Below, in pieces: positions 23,047-30,471 of a DNA stretch of 36,827 nucleotides (the stretch's first letter is position 1; the number at the start of each line of letters is the position of its first letter). Below the pieces are notes generated by a model. That model had not been told where the DNA came from. It did not search any database and saw only the letters and a program-made list of their open reading frames with translations. Made by a program: the position numbers and the translations under genes. Location of the stretch: NCBI GenBank assembly GCA_964426945.1, contig CAYRSS010000040.1:1-36827 (forward strand), read 5' to 3'. This DNA is from CAYRSS01 sp964426945 (GTDB lineage: Bacteria; Planctomycetota; Phycisphaerae; UBA1845).

Positions 23047-25472
23047 GCCGATGGTGCTCCCGAGCCGAGCAAGTTGGTACTTTGGCGAGTTGCCGCGTCG
23101 ACCGCGAATCCGTCGCGAACGAGCCCGAGCATCTCCACCATCCGCGTGTCGTACGAGTATCGCTCGACCAGCGCCTGCCTCATCGCGACCGCGCACGACC
23201 GGCGGCGGGCGTCGTCTGCGAGGAACAGGTCCGCCTGCCGGGCGAACTCCGCGGCGGAGCCGAACGCGATGTCGTCGTAGTGTGGGACGATTTCCGCGGC
23301 GTATTCTTCGGCGGCTTTGTCGTGCAGGTTCGCCGCGTCGCGCGCGTCGAAGGCCTCCAGGGCGAAGCCGATTGCGCGGAGCGCCTCCTCGATTTGTGCC
23401 TTGGTCGACGGTGAAGTCAGCGCCCGCAAGGCGACTGCGCTCTGGACGCCGTGCTCCTTCAGCAGCGTGCTGGCTCGGCGAGCGGCGTCGCCGCACGTGT
23501 CCCAGCGAAGCCGACGCGTCATGAAAAACGCGCCGGCCATCAGGCCGTCGAGTGCTCGCTGGTGCAGGAAGCCGAAGCCGATGAGCTGCAGGTTGATCCG
23601 CGACGCCTGATAGACGCAGCGCAGCTCGTGGCCGTTGCATGTCGCGCCGCGGGCGTAGCGCGAGAGGCGCGGGTGGCGATCCCATCCGTTGCCCCAGAGG
23701 TGGAACGTGCGGCCGGTCCGGTCGGCCCAGTCGGCCACCCATCCCAGCGCCACGTGCCGGAACGCCCGGTCGCCCACGCGCTGCAGCGCCTGCACCAGCT
23801 TCTCGTGTTCGACGCGCTCCAGGCGGACGCCTGCGGCCCGGGTCACGGCCGCGATCCGCGCGGGCACCGGGCCGGGGAACTCACCGCCGTCCATCCAGGC
23901 CGCGAGCAAAGGCGGGAGGGCCTCGCGGAACAGGACGATCAGCTTCTCATCGTTCAGCCAGCGTTCGACGTGCAGGGCTTCTTCCTGCGGCGTGGTCGAG
24001 GCGTGACTGACGTACGACACGTCGCAGGCGAAAGGTGCCAGTTCGTCAGGCGCGAGCGGCTCGGCCGAGTAGGTGTCGGTGCTGCCCGCCATACGGCAGA
24101 AGTGGCAGTGGTGCGCCGGCCAGCCGAAGCGGTGCGGCGCATGCCGTGCGGCGAAACCCATGAGAAAGTCGTTCCACGCCATCGTGGGGCGGTTGCGCGG
24201 GTCGAATACCCAGGGCAGGGCGTCCTGATCCCACGTGACGCTCGGGATGGATCGGTGAATGTGCTCGCCCGATTCGTACCGCATGCGGCTGAGCAGCAGC
24301 ACGAGGTCGGGCTGGAAGTCTCGCTGGGCGGCAAGCAGCGTTTCCGCGTCAAGCCGCAGGTGCGGCGCGGCCTCGATGACCAGCCGGGTCTCGTGACCGA
24401 GTCGCTCCAGCGCCCGCAGGCAGTCGCGCATGCTGTACTGGAGGAAAGTCGTGTGCAGCGAGGTGAGCGCCAAAATGCGCAGCGGCCTGCCTGTCGCGCG
24501 CCCGTCCGCGCCGACGGCTGTAGCGTAGCGCTCCGCCCACCATGACGCGTCGCGACCGGCGTAGCACTCGCCGATCTCCGCCTGCAGCGCGGCGACGCGC
24601 TGGCCGCGTGCGCTTGAGGCTTCAGCCAGGAGGTTCGTCAGCGGGGGATCCGTCGCGGGGGCGATCAGCGACTGCCGGAAGTATCGCTCCGCCACGGGCC
24701 AGTCGCAGTGGGCCTCCAGGTGCTCGCGGAAGCGTCGCCTCGCGCCCGGCCCGAGGAACCACAGCACACGCGAATCGCCGATCAGCTCGCGCAGGTCATG
24801 CACGTGCATGACGATCGCAGCCGCCTCCAGATCCGGCTCCACGACGCAGATGGCGGAGGAGGACTGCAGGAACACGTTCGCCGTCCGCTTCCAGGCGGCG
24901 AGCAGTTCCCAGCCCATGCCCAGCCCTTCGAAGAGCAGGGAGGGCGGGATGATGCCTTCAATGGGGAACTCGGCGCGTTCGGCCGCAAGCTGGCGGTGGT
25001 CGTCGAGGGCGATCAGCCAGTTCGGCGGCCAGATCGATCCGACCCGTTTGACCTGTGCGTTGCCGTCGCGGGCGACGTGAAGCTCAAACCGGGTCCCAAG
25101 TCCGCGGCGCGCGGCAAGCAGGGCTTCCGCGGCCTCGGGCCAGCGCTTCGCCAGTTCCGCGGTGTTCGCCTCGAAGCGTCTCTGGCGCGAGGTCCACGGC
25201 GTGAACGACGGCGAAGCGGCAGCGATCGAACCGGCCAGCGCCCGGATCGAGGCCTGACGGCGAGCAGCCTCGGGAAGCGCCTGCAGGCACTCGGCCGCGG
25301 CGGTGCTCAGCCCCAGACTGGTCAAGGCCTGGACATAGCCGGCCATCCACTCCCCCGGCTCGGGCGCACCGGCGGCCGCCACGGGCACCAGCCGTGCAAA
25401 GAGGTACCAGTCCCCCGAGTCCCGGGCGAGCCGGGCCATCCGGAGGACGACATCCATCGTCAGACCGGCCAT
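23043..25472 (-). CDS. Large glycosyltransferase with CgeB-like C-terminal domain
   Basis: An 809-residue soluble protein and the first gene of the coupled minus-strand run. Residues 1-320 are helical and not recognised by me, with a possible TPR-like start (MARLARDSGDWYLFARLVPV). From about residue 330 (RPLRILALTSLHTTFLQYSM) there is a GT-B-like region, and around 600-700 a CgeB/Glyco_trans_1_2-type donor region (VYQASRINLQLIGFGFLHQR then ALDGLMAGAFFMTRR). A cysteine/histidine patch HHCHFCRMAG near 450 could bind metal. Overall layout resembles glycosyltransferases of the CgeB group, often used for surface or spore/flagellar glycans. The start is uncertain: ATG 25472 or the in-frame ATG at 25457, neither with a clear ribosome site. 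Confidence 0.75.
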   Translation of the reverse strand: MAGLTMDVVLRMARLARDSGDWYLFARLVPVAAAGAPEPGEWMAGYVQALTSLGLSTAAAECLQALPEAARRQASIRALAGSIAAASPSFTPWTSRQRRFEANTAELAKRWPEAAEALLAARRGLGTRFELHVARDGNAQVKRVGSIWPPNWLIALDDHRQLAAERAEFPIEGIIPPSLLFEGLGMGWELLAAWKRTANVFLQSSSAICVVEPDLEAAAIVMHVHDLRELIGDSRVLWFLGPGARRRFREHLEAHCDWPVAERYFRQSLIAPATDPPLTNLLAEASSARGQRVAALQAEIGECYAGRDASWWAERYATAVGADGRATGRPLRILALTSLHTTFLQYSMRDCLRALERLGHETRLVIEAAPHLRLDAETLLAAQRDFQPDLVLLLSRMRYESGEHIHRSIPSVTWDQDALPWVFDPRNRPTMAWNDFLMGFAARHAPHRFGWPAHHCHFCRMAGSTDTYSAEPLAPDELAPFACDVSYVSHASTTPQEEALHVERWLNDEKLIVLFREALPPLLAAWMDGGEFPGPVPARIAAVTRAAGVRLERVEHEKLVQALQRVGDRAFRHVALGWVADWADRTGRTFHLWGNGWDRHPRLSRYARGATCNGHELRCVYQASRINLQLIGFGFLHQRALDGLMAGAFFMTRRLRWDTCGDAARRASTLLKEHGVQSAVALRALTSPSTKAQIEEALRAIGFALEAFDARDAANLHDKAAEEYAAEIVPHYDDIAFGSAAEFARQADLFLADDARRRSCAVAMRQALVERYSYDTRMVEMLGLVRDGFAVDAATRQSTNLLGSGAPSA

Positions 25473-25608
25473 TCATAAGGAGTTATCGGCCATTCCCGTC
25501 GCCCGGCGAAACGCGGAACCTCCCGGATCCGGCCGAAATGCGCGTCGCGCCAGCGAAAGCCCCTCGCGGAAGGCCCCGCCGACTCTCGGCGAGCCGCCCC
25601 GCGGCGCG

Positions 25609-25636
25609 TTGACACTGGCAGGGGCTGACCTAGCAT
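25609..25636 (+). promoter_or_regulatory. Sigma-70-type promoter of the ribE-pdxA operon
   Basis: A perfect -35 TTGACA (25609-25614) is followed after 16 bases by TAGCAT (25631-25636), which matches the -10 consensus at four of six. Transcription would start near 25643, giving a leader of only about 40 bases. That is too short for an FMN riboswitch, and none is seen. It is the clearest -35 in the window. Confidence 0.65.
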
Positions 25637-25684
25637 GAAGGAGGAGGCGACCCGCCGGAGTCGCCCTAAATGCGTGCGAATACA

Positions 25685-26335
25685 ATGTTTACGGGAATCG
25701 TCGAGAGTAGTGGGACCGTCACCGCCGTGAGCAATGCTCCCGGCGGCCGGCGGCTGGCCGTGGACGTCGGGGCGATGGCGGCCGAGTGCGCCCTCGGGGC
25801 CAGCGTCGCCGTGAGCGGCGTCTGCCTCACCGTCGCCGCGGCACGGCCCCCGGTCCTCGAGTTCGACGTCATCACCGAGACGCTGGAGAAAAGCACGCTG
25901 GGGCGTCTCGCCGTCGGGGGTCGGGTGAATCTTGAACGATCGCTGCGCGTAGGCGATCGGCTCGATGGTCACTTCGTTCAGGGGCATGTCGACGGCCGCG
26001 CAACGGTCGTGCGTGTCACCCGGTCGGCGAAGGAGTGGGTTGTCGCGCTGCGGGCTGAGGCGCATCTACGCCCCTGCATCGTGCCGAAGGGTTCGATCAC
26101 GATCGACGGCGTATCGCTCACTGTCGCCGCGGTCGAGGCGGACAGCTTCTCCGTCGCCCTCATTCCCACGACGCTCGAACGCACTACGCTCGGTGCCCTC
26201 GCTGCGGGGGATGTCGTCAACATCGAGTCCGACATCGTCGCCCGCACCGTGGTCCACTGGCTCGAGCAACGAGGCGAGGGGATATCCCGGACGGGTTTGA
26301 CGCTGGACAGGCTGAAGGAAGCGGGCTTCGTATGA
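25685..26335 (+). CDS. ribE: Riboflavin synthase, alpha chain
   Basis: This enzyme dismutates two 6,7-dimethyl-8-ribityllumazine molecules to riboflavin and the pyrimidinedione. It has 216 residues from ATG 25685, the usual family length, beginning with the hallmark MFTGIVES. Two lumazine-binding barrels are visible: the first (about 1-90, with VSGVCLTV and FDVITETLEKSTLG), the second (about 92-190, with GHFVQGHVDG, IDGVSLTV and LIPTTLERTTLG). A C-terminal helix (TVVHWLEQR) aids trimerisation. An in-frame ATG five codons earlier (25670) has GGAG nine bases upstream and may be the translation start actually used, but the conserved N-terminus favours 25685. It overlaps pdxA by ATGA. Other riboflavin genes are not in the window. 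Confidence 0.96.
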   Translation: MFTGIVESSGTVTAVSNAPGGRRLAVDVGAMAAECALGASVAVSGVCLTVAAARPPVLEFDVITETLEKSTLGRLAVGGRVNLERSLRVGDRLDGHFVQGHVDGRATVVRVTRSAKEWVVALRAEAHLRPCIVPKGSITIDGVSLTVAAVEADSFSVALIPTTLERTTLGALAAGDVVNIESDIVARTVVHWLEQRGEGISRTGLTLDRLKEAGFV

Positions 26336-27411
26336 GTTCCGCCCCGCATCAGCCCGGCCCGCCTCCGCGGCCGCTCATCGGGATCACGATGGGCGACCCG
26401 TGCGGCATCGGCGCGGAGGTGATCGTCAAGGCCCTGGCGGACCCGGAGCTTCGTGGACTCGGCCGGTTCGTCGTGTTCGGCCTGGAAGAAATGCTCGAAT
26501 ACGCGGCGGATCGGGCGGAAATCGCCCCGTTCTGGTTCCGCCGACCCGCCGACGACATCGGCACAGTGGAATCCGGCGTCATCGTCGCGGATTTCGACGA
26601 AGAGACGATCTTCGACCTCAGCGCCGCCCGCCCGACTGCGGAAGGCGGCCACGCTTCGCTGCGATTCGTTGACGCCGCCACGCAGGCCGCCATCGACGGT
26701 CGGATCGACGCGATGGTCACCGGACCGATTCACAAGATCAGCTGGCAGATGGCTGGCTGCCGCTTTCCCGGCCACACCGAGCGCCTGGCCGACGCCTGCC
26801 GGACGCGCCGCGTGACGATGATGTTCGCCGGCGGCGGCATGCACCTGGCGCTCGCCAGCATTCACGTCGGCCTCTTCCAGCTCCGCAACCAGTTCACCAT
26901 CGGCCTGGTCCACCAGCCGATCGACCTCTTGAACGAGGCGCTGATCCGCTGGTTCGGAATCGAGCGGCCGCGGATTGCCGTGGCCGGTCTCAATCCCCAC
27001 GCCGGCGAGGACGGGCGCTTCGGCGATGAGGAGGGGCGCATCATCGAGCCGGCCATCCGCATGGCCAGGGAGCAGGGCATCCACGTCGAGGGGCCGTTCC
27101 CGGCGGACACGCTGTTCGTTCCCGAAGTCCGGAGGAAGTTCGACGGCATCGTCGCGATGTACCACGACCAGGGACTCATTCCGATCAAGATGGTCGCGTT
27201 TCACTCGACGGTGAACATCACGCTGGGCCTGCCGATCATCCGCACCAGTGTCGACCACGGAACCGCATTCGATATCGCCGGCCGCAATCAGGCCCACCCC
27301 GGCAGCATGATCGAGGCCATCCGCCTCGCATGCCGCATGGCCGCGGCGCGCAGGGTGTTCGATACGCCGACCGGCCCGGGCGAAGTCGTGGCCGCCAGAT
27401 CGCGGCCATGA
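26332..27411 (+). CDS. pdxA: 4-Hydroxythreonine-4-phosphate dehydrogenase (PdxA)
   Basis: This NAD-dependent enzyme oxidises 4-phosphohydroxy-L-threonine in the DXP-dependent pyridoxal-phosphate pathway. The 359-residue protein shows the N-terminal IGITMGDPCGIGAEV, substrate and metal-binding segments GPIHKISWQMAGCRFPGHTE, MYHDQGLIPIKM and RTSVDHGTAFDIAG, which carry the three metal-ligand histidines of the family. Its ATG overlaps the ribE stop (ATGA), so the two vitamin genes are translationally coupled. The first ten residues are a Pro-rich lead-in. It converges on the Kazal-protein gene 75 bases away. Some PdxA homologues act on other hydroxy acids, but nothing nearby suggests that here. 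Confidence 0.95.
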   Translation: MSSAPHQPGPPPRPLIGITMGDPCGIGAEVIVKALADPELRGLGRFVVFGLEEMLEYAADRAEIAPFWFRRPADDIGTVESGVIVADFDEETIFDLSAARPTAEGGHASLRFVDAATQAAIDGRIDAMVTGPIHKISWQMAGCRFPGHTERLADACRTRRVTMMFAGGGMHLALASIHVGLFQLRNQFTIGLVHQPIDLLNEALIRWFGIERPRIAVAGLNPHAGEDGRFGDEEGRIIEPAIRMAREQGIHVEGPFPADTLFVPEVRRKFDGIVAMYHDQGLIPIKMVAFHSTVNITLGLPIIRTSVDHGTAFDIAGRNQAHPGSMIEAIRLACRMAAARRVFDTPTGPGEVVAARSRP

Positions 27412-27486
27412 CTCGGCGCCGGGCCGGTCTTGGATAGTCTCAGGAAATCGATCGGTCGCGCTGATCCGCGCGCCGCAGCCCGCCGG

Positions 27487-28578
27487 TCAGTTGCAGACCC
27501 CCGCGTAGTCCACGTTCATCCCGGCGAGCGCTGCCTCGCACGCGTTGCCATAGACCTGCAGGTCGCACCCGCACACCGGATCCCAGATCAACGGGCAGGC
27601 GAGCGGCTTGGTGGCGCATGCGCCTGTGCCGTTGCAGTCGCCGGCTTCCTTCGCGCAGTACTCCGTCGCCTCGCATTCGAAGTTCGAGGTGCAGGTCGGC
27701 TGCACGCATTCGCCCGCGTAGTCGACGTTGAGGCCGGCCATCGCCGCTTCGCAAGCGTTGCCGTAGGTCTGCCCGTTGCAGCCGCAGACCGGAGCCCAGA
27801 TGTCCGGGCAGGCGACGGGCCGGTCGACGCACTGACCTGATCCGCCGCAGGCACCGGCTTCGGTGGAGCAGTACTGACTGGAGATGCAGTCCTGATTGGA
27901 AGAGCAACTGGTCGTCACGCACTCGCCCGCGTAGTCCACGCCGACGCCCGCCTGGGCCGCGAAGCAATCGTTGCCATACGTCTGGCCGTCGCACCCGCAG
28001 ACGGGGATGTAGACGTTCACGCAGTGAAGCGGAATCTCGGCGCAGGTGCCCGAGCCGCCGCAGTTGCCGACGCCCGGATTGCAGTAGTCGCCGGGGTTGC
28101 AGTCGTCGTTCGAAGTGCAGGGGCCGTTGGCGCATACGCCTTCGTAGTCCACGCTCACACCCGCGGCGGCTGCGTAGCAGTCGTTTGAATACGTCTGGCC
28201 GTCGCAGCCGCAGACCGGGATGTATACGGCGGCGCAATCCGTCGGCACGGCGACGCACACGCCGGGCTGACCACACGCGCCCACTTCGGTCGAGCAGAAC
28301 TGCTGCGGCGGGCAGTCCGCGTTGTCGCAGCAGCCGGTCAGCGGGCCGGTGAATCCGCGCTGGAAGAGCGCGTAGTCGTTCAGGTCGGTATCGCAGTCGC
28401 CGTCGAGGTCGCCGACGGGCCTGCCCTCCGCATCGACCGCAACGCCCAGCGGCGTCTGGCAGCAGACATCTAACTCGTCGTCGACGCCGTCACCGTCACT
28501 GTCAACAGCGAGGACCTGGGAGCCTCCGAGGGCAACGAAACAAAGGCAAAGCAACCGCGCGAAACGCTGATTCATCAT
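27487..28578 (-). CDS. Secreted Cys-rich protein with four Kazal-type repeats and calcium/dockerin-like motifs
   Basis: The 363-residue precursor has a signal peptide (about 1-24, hydrophobic LLCLCFVALGGSQVLA). Next come a calcium-type stretch DSDGDGVDDELD (26-37) and a dockerin-like half motif GDLDGDCDTDLNDYALFQ (56-73). Four tandem units of about 71 residues follow (near 83-149, 154-220, 225-291, 296-363). Each has a short Cys knot (C-x4-DC...YC...G-x-CGGSG-x-C) plus the Kazal core PVCGCDGQTYGN-x-C...VDY-x-G-x-C; the fourth unit has CGCDLQVYGN. Kazal domains inhibit serine proteases, which suggests a secreted protease inhibitor, or a structural protein; specificity is unknown. The start ATG at 28578 (MMNQRF) has GGAGGAG just upstream, which decides it over the ATG at 28599. 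Confidence 0.85.
   Translation of the reverse strand: MMNQRFARLLCLCFVALGGSQVLAVDSDGDGVDDELDVCCQTPLGVAVDAEGRPVGDLDGDCDTDLNDYALFQRGFTGPLTGCCDNADCPPQQFCSTEVGACGQPGVCVAVPTDCAAVYIPVCGCDGQTYSNDCYAAAAGVSVDYEGVCANGPCTSNDDCNPGDYCNPGVGNCGGSGTCAEIPLHCVNVYIPVCGCDGQTYGNDCFAAQAGVGVDYAGECVTTSCSSNQDCISSQYCSTEAGACGGSGQCVDRPVACPDIWAPVCGCNGQTYGNACEAAMAGLNVDYAGECVQPTCTSNFECEATEYCAKEAGDCNGTGACATKPLACPLIWDPVCGCDLQVYGNACEAALAGMNVDYAGVCN
27490..28332 (-). repeat. Four tandem repeats of about 213 bp coding the Kazal units
   Basis: The four roughly 71-codon units of the Kazal protein lie head to tail across this span with very similar Cys spacing and the recurring TACGGCAACG-type codons at the YGN motif. They look like internal duplications of one ancestral unit. 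The repeat nearest the C-terminus is the most divergent at the GCDGQT core. Confidence 0.7.
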
Positions 28579-28690
28579 GGGTTTCTCCTCCGCTGCCATT
28601 GTAGCGCAACGCAGGCCCGGTCCGTCACGCGAAAAAGCGAGGCGGTGGGGGGGGTGACGACCGATGACACTCGTTCAGTGCCGGAGTTAG

Positions 28691-28721
28691 CCATAAATCA
28701 TTACAAGACAATGATTTATGG
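28691..28721. repeat. AT-rich perfect 12-bp inverted repeat
   Basis: CCATAAATCATT (28691-28702) and AATGATTTATGG (28710-28721) are perfect reverse complements around the 7-base spacer ACAAGAC. It is conspicuously AT-rich for this GC-rich DNA. It lies about 39 bases past the stop of the UDPGP gene and about 113 bases before the Kazal gene start, both read on the minus strand. It could be an operator or the hairpin of a terminator, but no T-run follows, so an operator for the Kazal gene seems slightly more likely. The rest of 28600-28759 shows no gene. Confidence 0.55.
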
Positions 28722-28759
28722 ACAAATGGGCGGGGTTGAGCGCGGTCCGATAGCTCCGC

Positions 28760-30190
28760 CTACTCCAGGAGCAGACGCATGCCTGAGGTAATGGCCGGAA
28801 CGGCGGATCGGCGGGCGCGCAGGTCGTCGGCATCCATCGCGAAGCCCGGCGTGACGACGACCGTGGCGTCGGGCGAGCCGTCCGCCCGCTTCGGGATGGC
28901 GACGCCCGCGCTCTCCAGCCATCGGCACGCGCGCAGGTTCTGGTCGCGCTGCGAGGTTTCGATCGAATCCACCCCGCTTGCATTCTTCACGGGTGAGAAC
29001 TCCTCGGCCCGGTCAACTTCGAGGACGAGCGGATTGGCCGCCAGCGGCAGGGCGTCGAAGATGAAGGTCTCCAGCTTGATCGCGTTGGGCTTGTCGGGGC
29101 GGTGGACCTGTCCCGCTTCGTCGATGAAGGCGACTACCTTCTCCGCGCGGCGGTAGGGCAGGGCGAACGTCCGGCTGATGATGCGGTCGACGAACGACGT
29201 GCTGATCGCATGGATCGCGAGGTTGCCTGCGTTGAACTTGCGCGAGCCGTCGGTGTTCTTCGCCCGCGCGTGCGACTCGGGGAAGTCTGAATACTCGACC
29301 ATCATCAGCCGCCCGTCGGCCATCAGCACGTTGCCGACTTTCTCGAGGTCGTCCGCCTTGGGGCACACCTTGGTCGACATCTCTGATCCCGTCTCGGCGT
29401 GCAGGCCGACGAAGAGCGGATCGAACGGCTTGACCAGCGGGTTGTCGACTTGAAAGTAGCTGATGATCTCGACGCCGCGTCGCTGCATGTCGGCCAGCGA
29501 TCCGCTGGCGACCAGCGCCTTGAGCGCGCCGCCGTGACCGTCGGGCGCCAGGGCGATGGCGTCTTTCTCGGCCATCAGCGCTTGGCCGTCCCGGCTGAAC
29601 GCCGGCAGCATGCCCTGCGAGAACATGCGTACATCAGCCTCCGGCAGGCCGAAGTAGTGATGGCTGCGGAAAAAGCCCAGCGTCTCCTCGTGATTGGCGG
29701 GGCTGGTCATGATGTACCAGGGGATGGCCACGCCATACTTCCGCCGCGCCGCGCGGACCATGTCGGCAAACAGGCCGAACAACGTCAGCTCGCCGATCGG
29801 GGTGACGATCACGGCGCCCTTCGGCCCGTCGTATCCGAGGCGGGTACCCTGGCCGCCGGCCACCGTCAGGGCTGCCACCTTGCCCGCCGCGAGCAATTCG
29901 CGCCCCTTGGCCGTGGCCGCGGCGTAGAGCTCCCGCTGCGAAGCGTTCGGGGTCCGGGGCATCACGTCCGCCGGGGCGAGGGATTGAGGCAGCCTCACCT
30001 CCGGGCGGGCCAGCACGTGGGTGCGAATGAGCGGCGTTACGGACTCCCACGACACCGACTCGATTTCCGCGAGGAGCGATTGCTGCTGCGTCGGGGAGAG
30101 CTCGGGCCACCATCGCAGGACGTGCTCCTGACCGGCGGCGGCCAGACGGGCTTTGGCGGCGGTGTAGCGGGATTGATCGGACACGGGCAT
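28760..30190 (-). CDS. UDPGP-family uridylyltransferase (UAP1/AGX-like)
   Basis: A 476-residue nucleotidyltransferase of the eukaryotic-like UDPGP type 1 family, which makes UDP-sugars from UTP and a sugar-1-phosphate (UDP-GlcNAc, UDP-GalNAc or UDP-Glc). The nucleotide-binding signature is VAGGQGTRLGYDGPKGAV (about 110-127). Later segments are PDGHGGALKAL, the uridine/sugar site FQVDNPLVKPFDP, and KVGNVLMADGRLMMVEYSD followed by NAGNLAIHAIS, as in UAP1. The start ATG 30190 has GGGGGAG just upstream, which decides it over a frame open to 30319. It could feed the EPS genes, but it is 3 kb from them and separately placed. Sugar specificity cannot be decided. Confidence 0.9.
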   Translation of the reverse strand: MPVSDQSRYTAAKARLAAAGQEHVLRWWPELSPTQQQSLLAEIESVSWESVTPLIRTHVLARPEVRLPQSLAPADVMPRTPNASQRELYAAATAKGRELLAAGKVAALTVAGGQGTRLGYDGPKGAVIVTPIGELTLFGLFADMVRAARRKYGVAIPWYIMTSPANHEETLGFFRSHHYFGLPEADVRMFSQGMLPAFSRDGQALMAEKDAIALAPDGHGGALKALVASGSLADMQRRGVEIISYFQVDNPLVKPFDPLFVGLHAETGSEMSTKVCPKADDLEKVGNVLMADGRLMMVEYSDFPESHARAKNTDGSRKFNAGNLAIHAISTSFVDRIISRTFALPYRRAEKVVAFIDEAGQVHRPDKPNAIKLETFIFDALPLAANPLVLEVDRAEEFSPVKNASGVDSIETSQRDQNLRACRWLESAGVAIPKRADGSPDATVVVTPGFAMDADDLRARRSAVPAITSGMRLLLE

Positions 30191-30385
30191 GACTCCCCCT
30201 CGCTCGGTGTGGGCTCGGCCGGCGGGAGGGCCCCGCCGTCGCCGGATCCGACAATAGCCGCGTCTGCGCGGGGGGGCAAGGCGACCACGGCGCCGCCCCG
30301 TTTGCGCCTGCAAGATCATAACTGATTGTCAAGAAAGTGGTTAGGTTTGAACCGGTCGGGCGAATCCTGCGGGGCGCCCGCCGTG

Positions 30386-30421
30386 TATAAGCAACCGGGC
30401 ACCCTTCCGCGCGGAGGGTGC
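30386..30421 (+). promoter_or_regulatory. Possible -10 box and leader hairpin before the GspE/PilB gene
   Basis: TATAAG (30386-30391) could be a -10 element without a good -35. Just after the expected start, GCACCCT (30399-30405) and AGGGTGC (30415-30421) form a perfect 7-bp stem about 50 bases before the GTG start. On the other strand, TATGAT (30320-30315) is a possible -10 for the UDPGP gene. The 30191-30471 region otherwise holds no gene. Confidence 0.3.
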
Positions 30422-30471
30422 GCGGTCACGATCGCAGGTTCATCCACCCGGGCCGGTGAACGGGGTGGTTC

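Noticed and set aside
25637..25684. FMN riboswitch before riboflavin synthase
   Set aside because: The predicted leader is only about 40 bases and lacks the conserved RFN stems.
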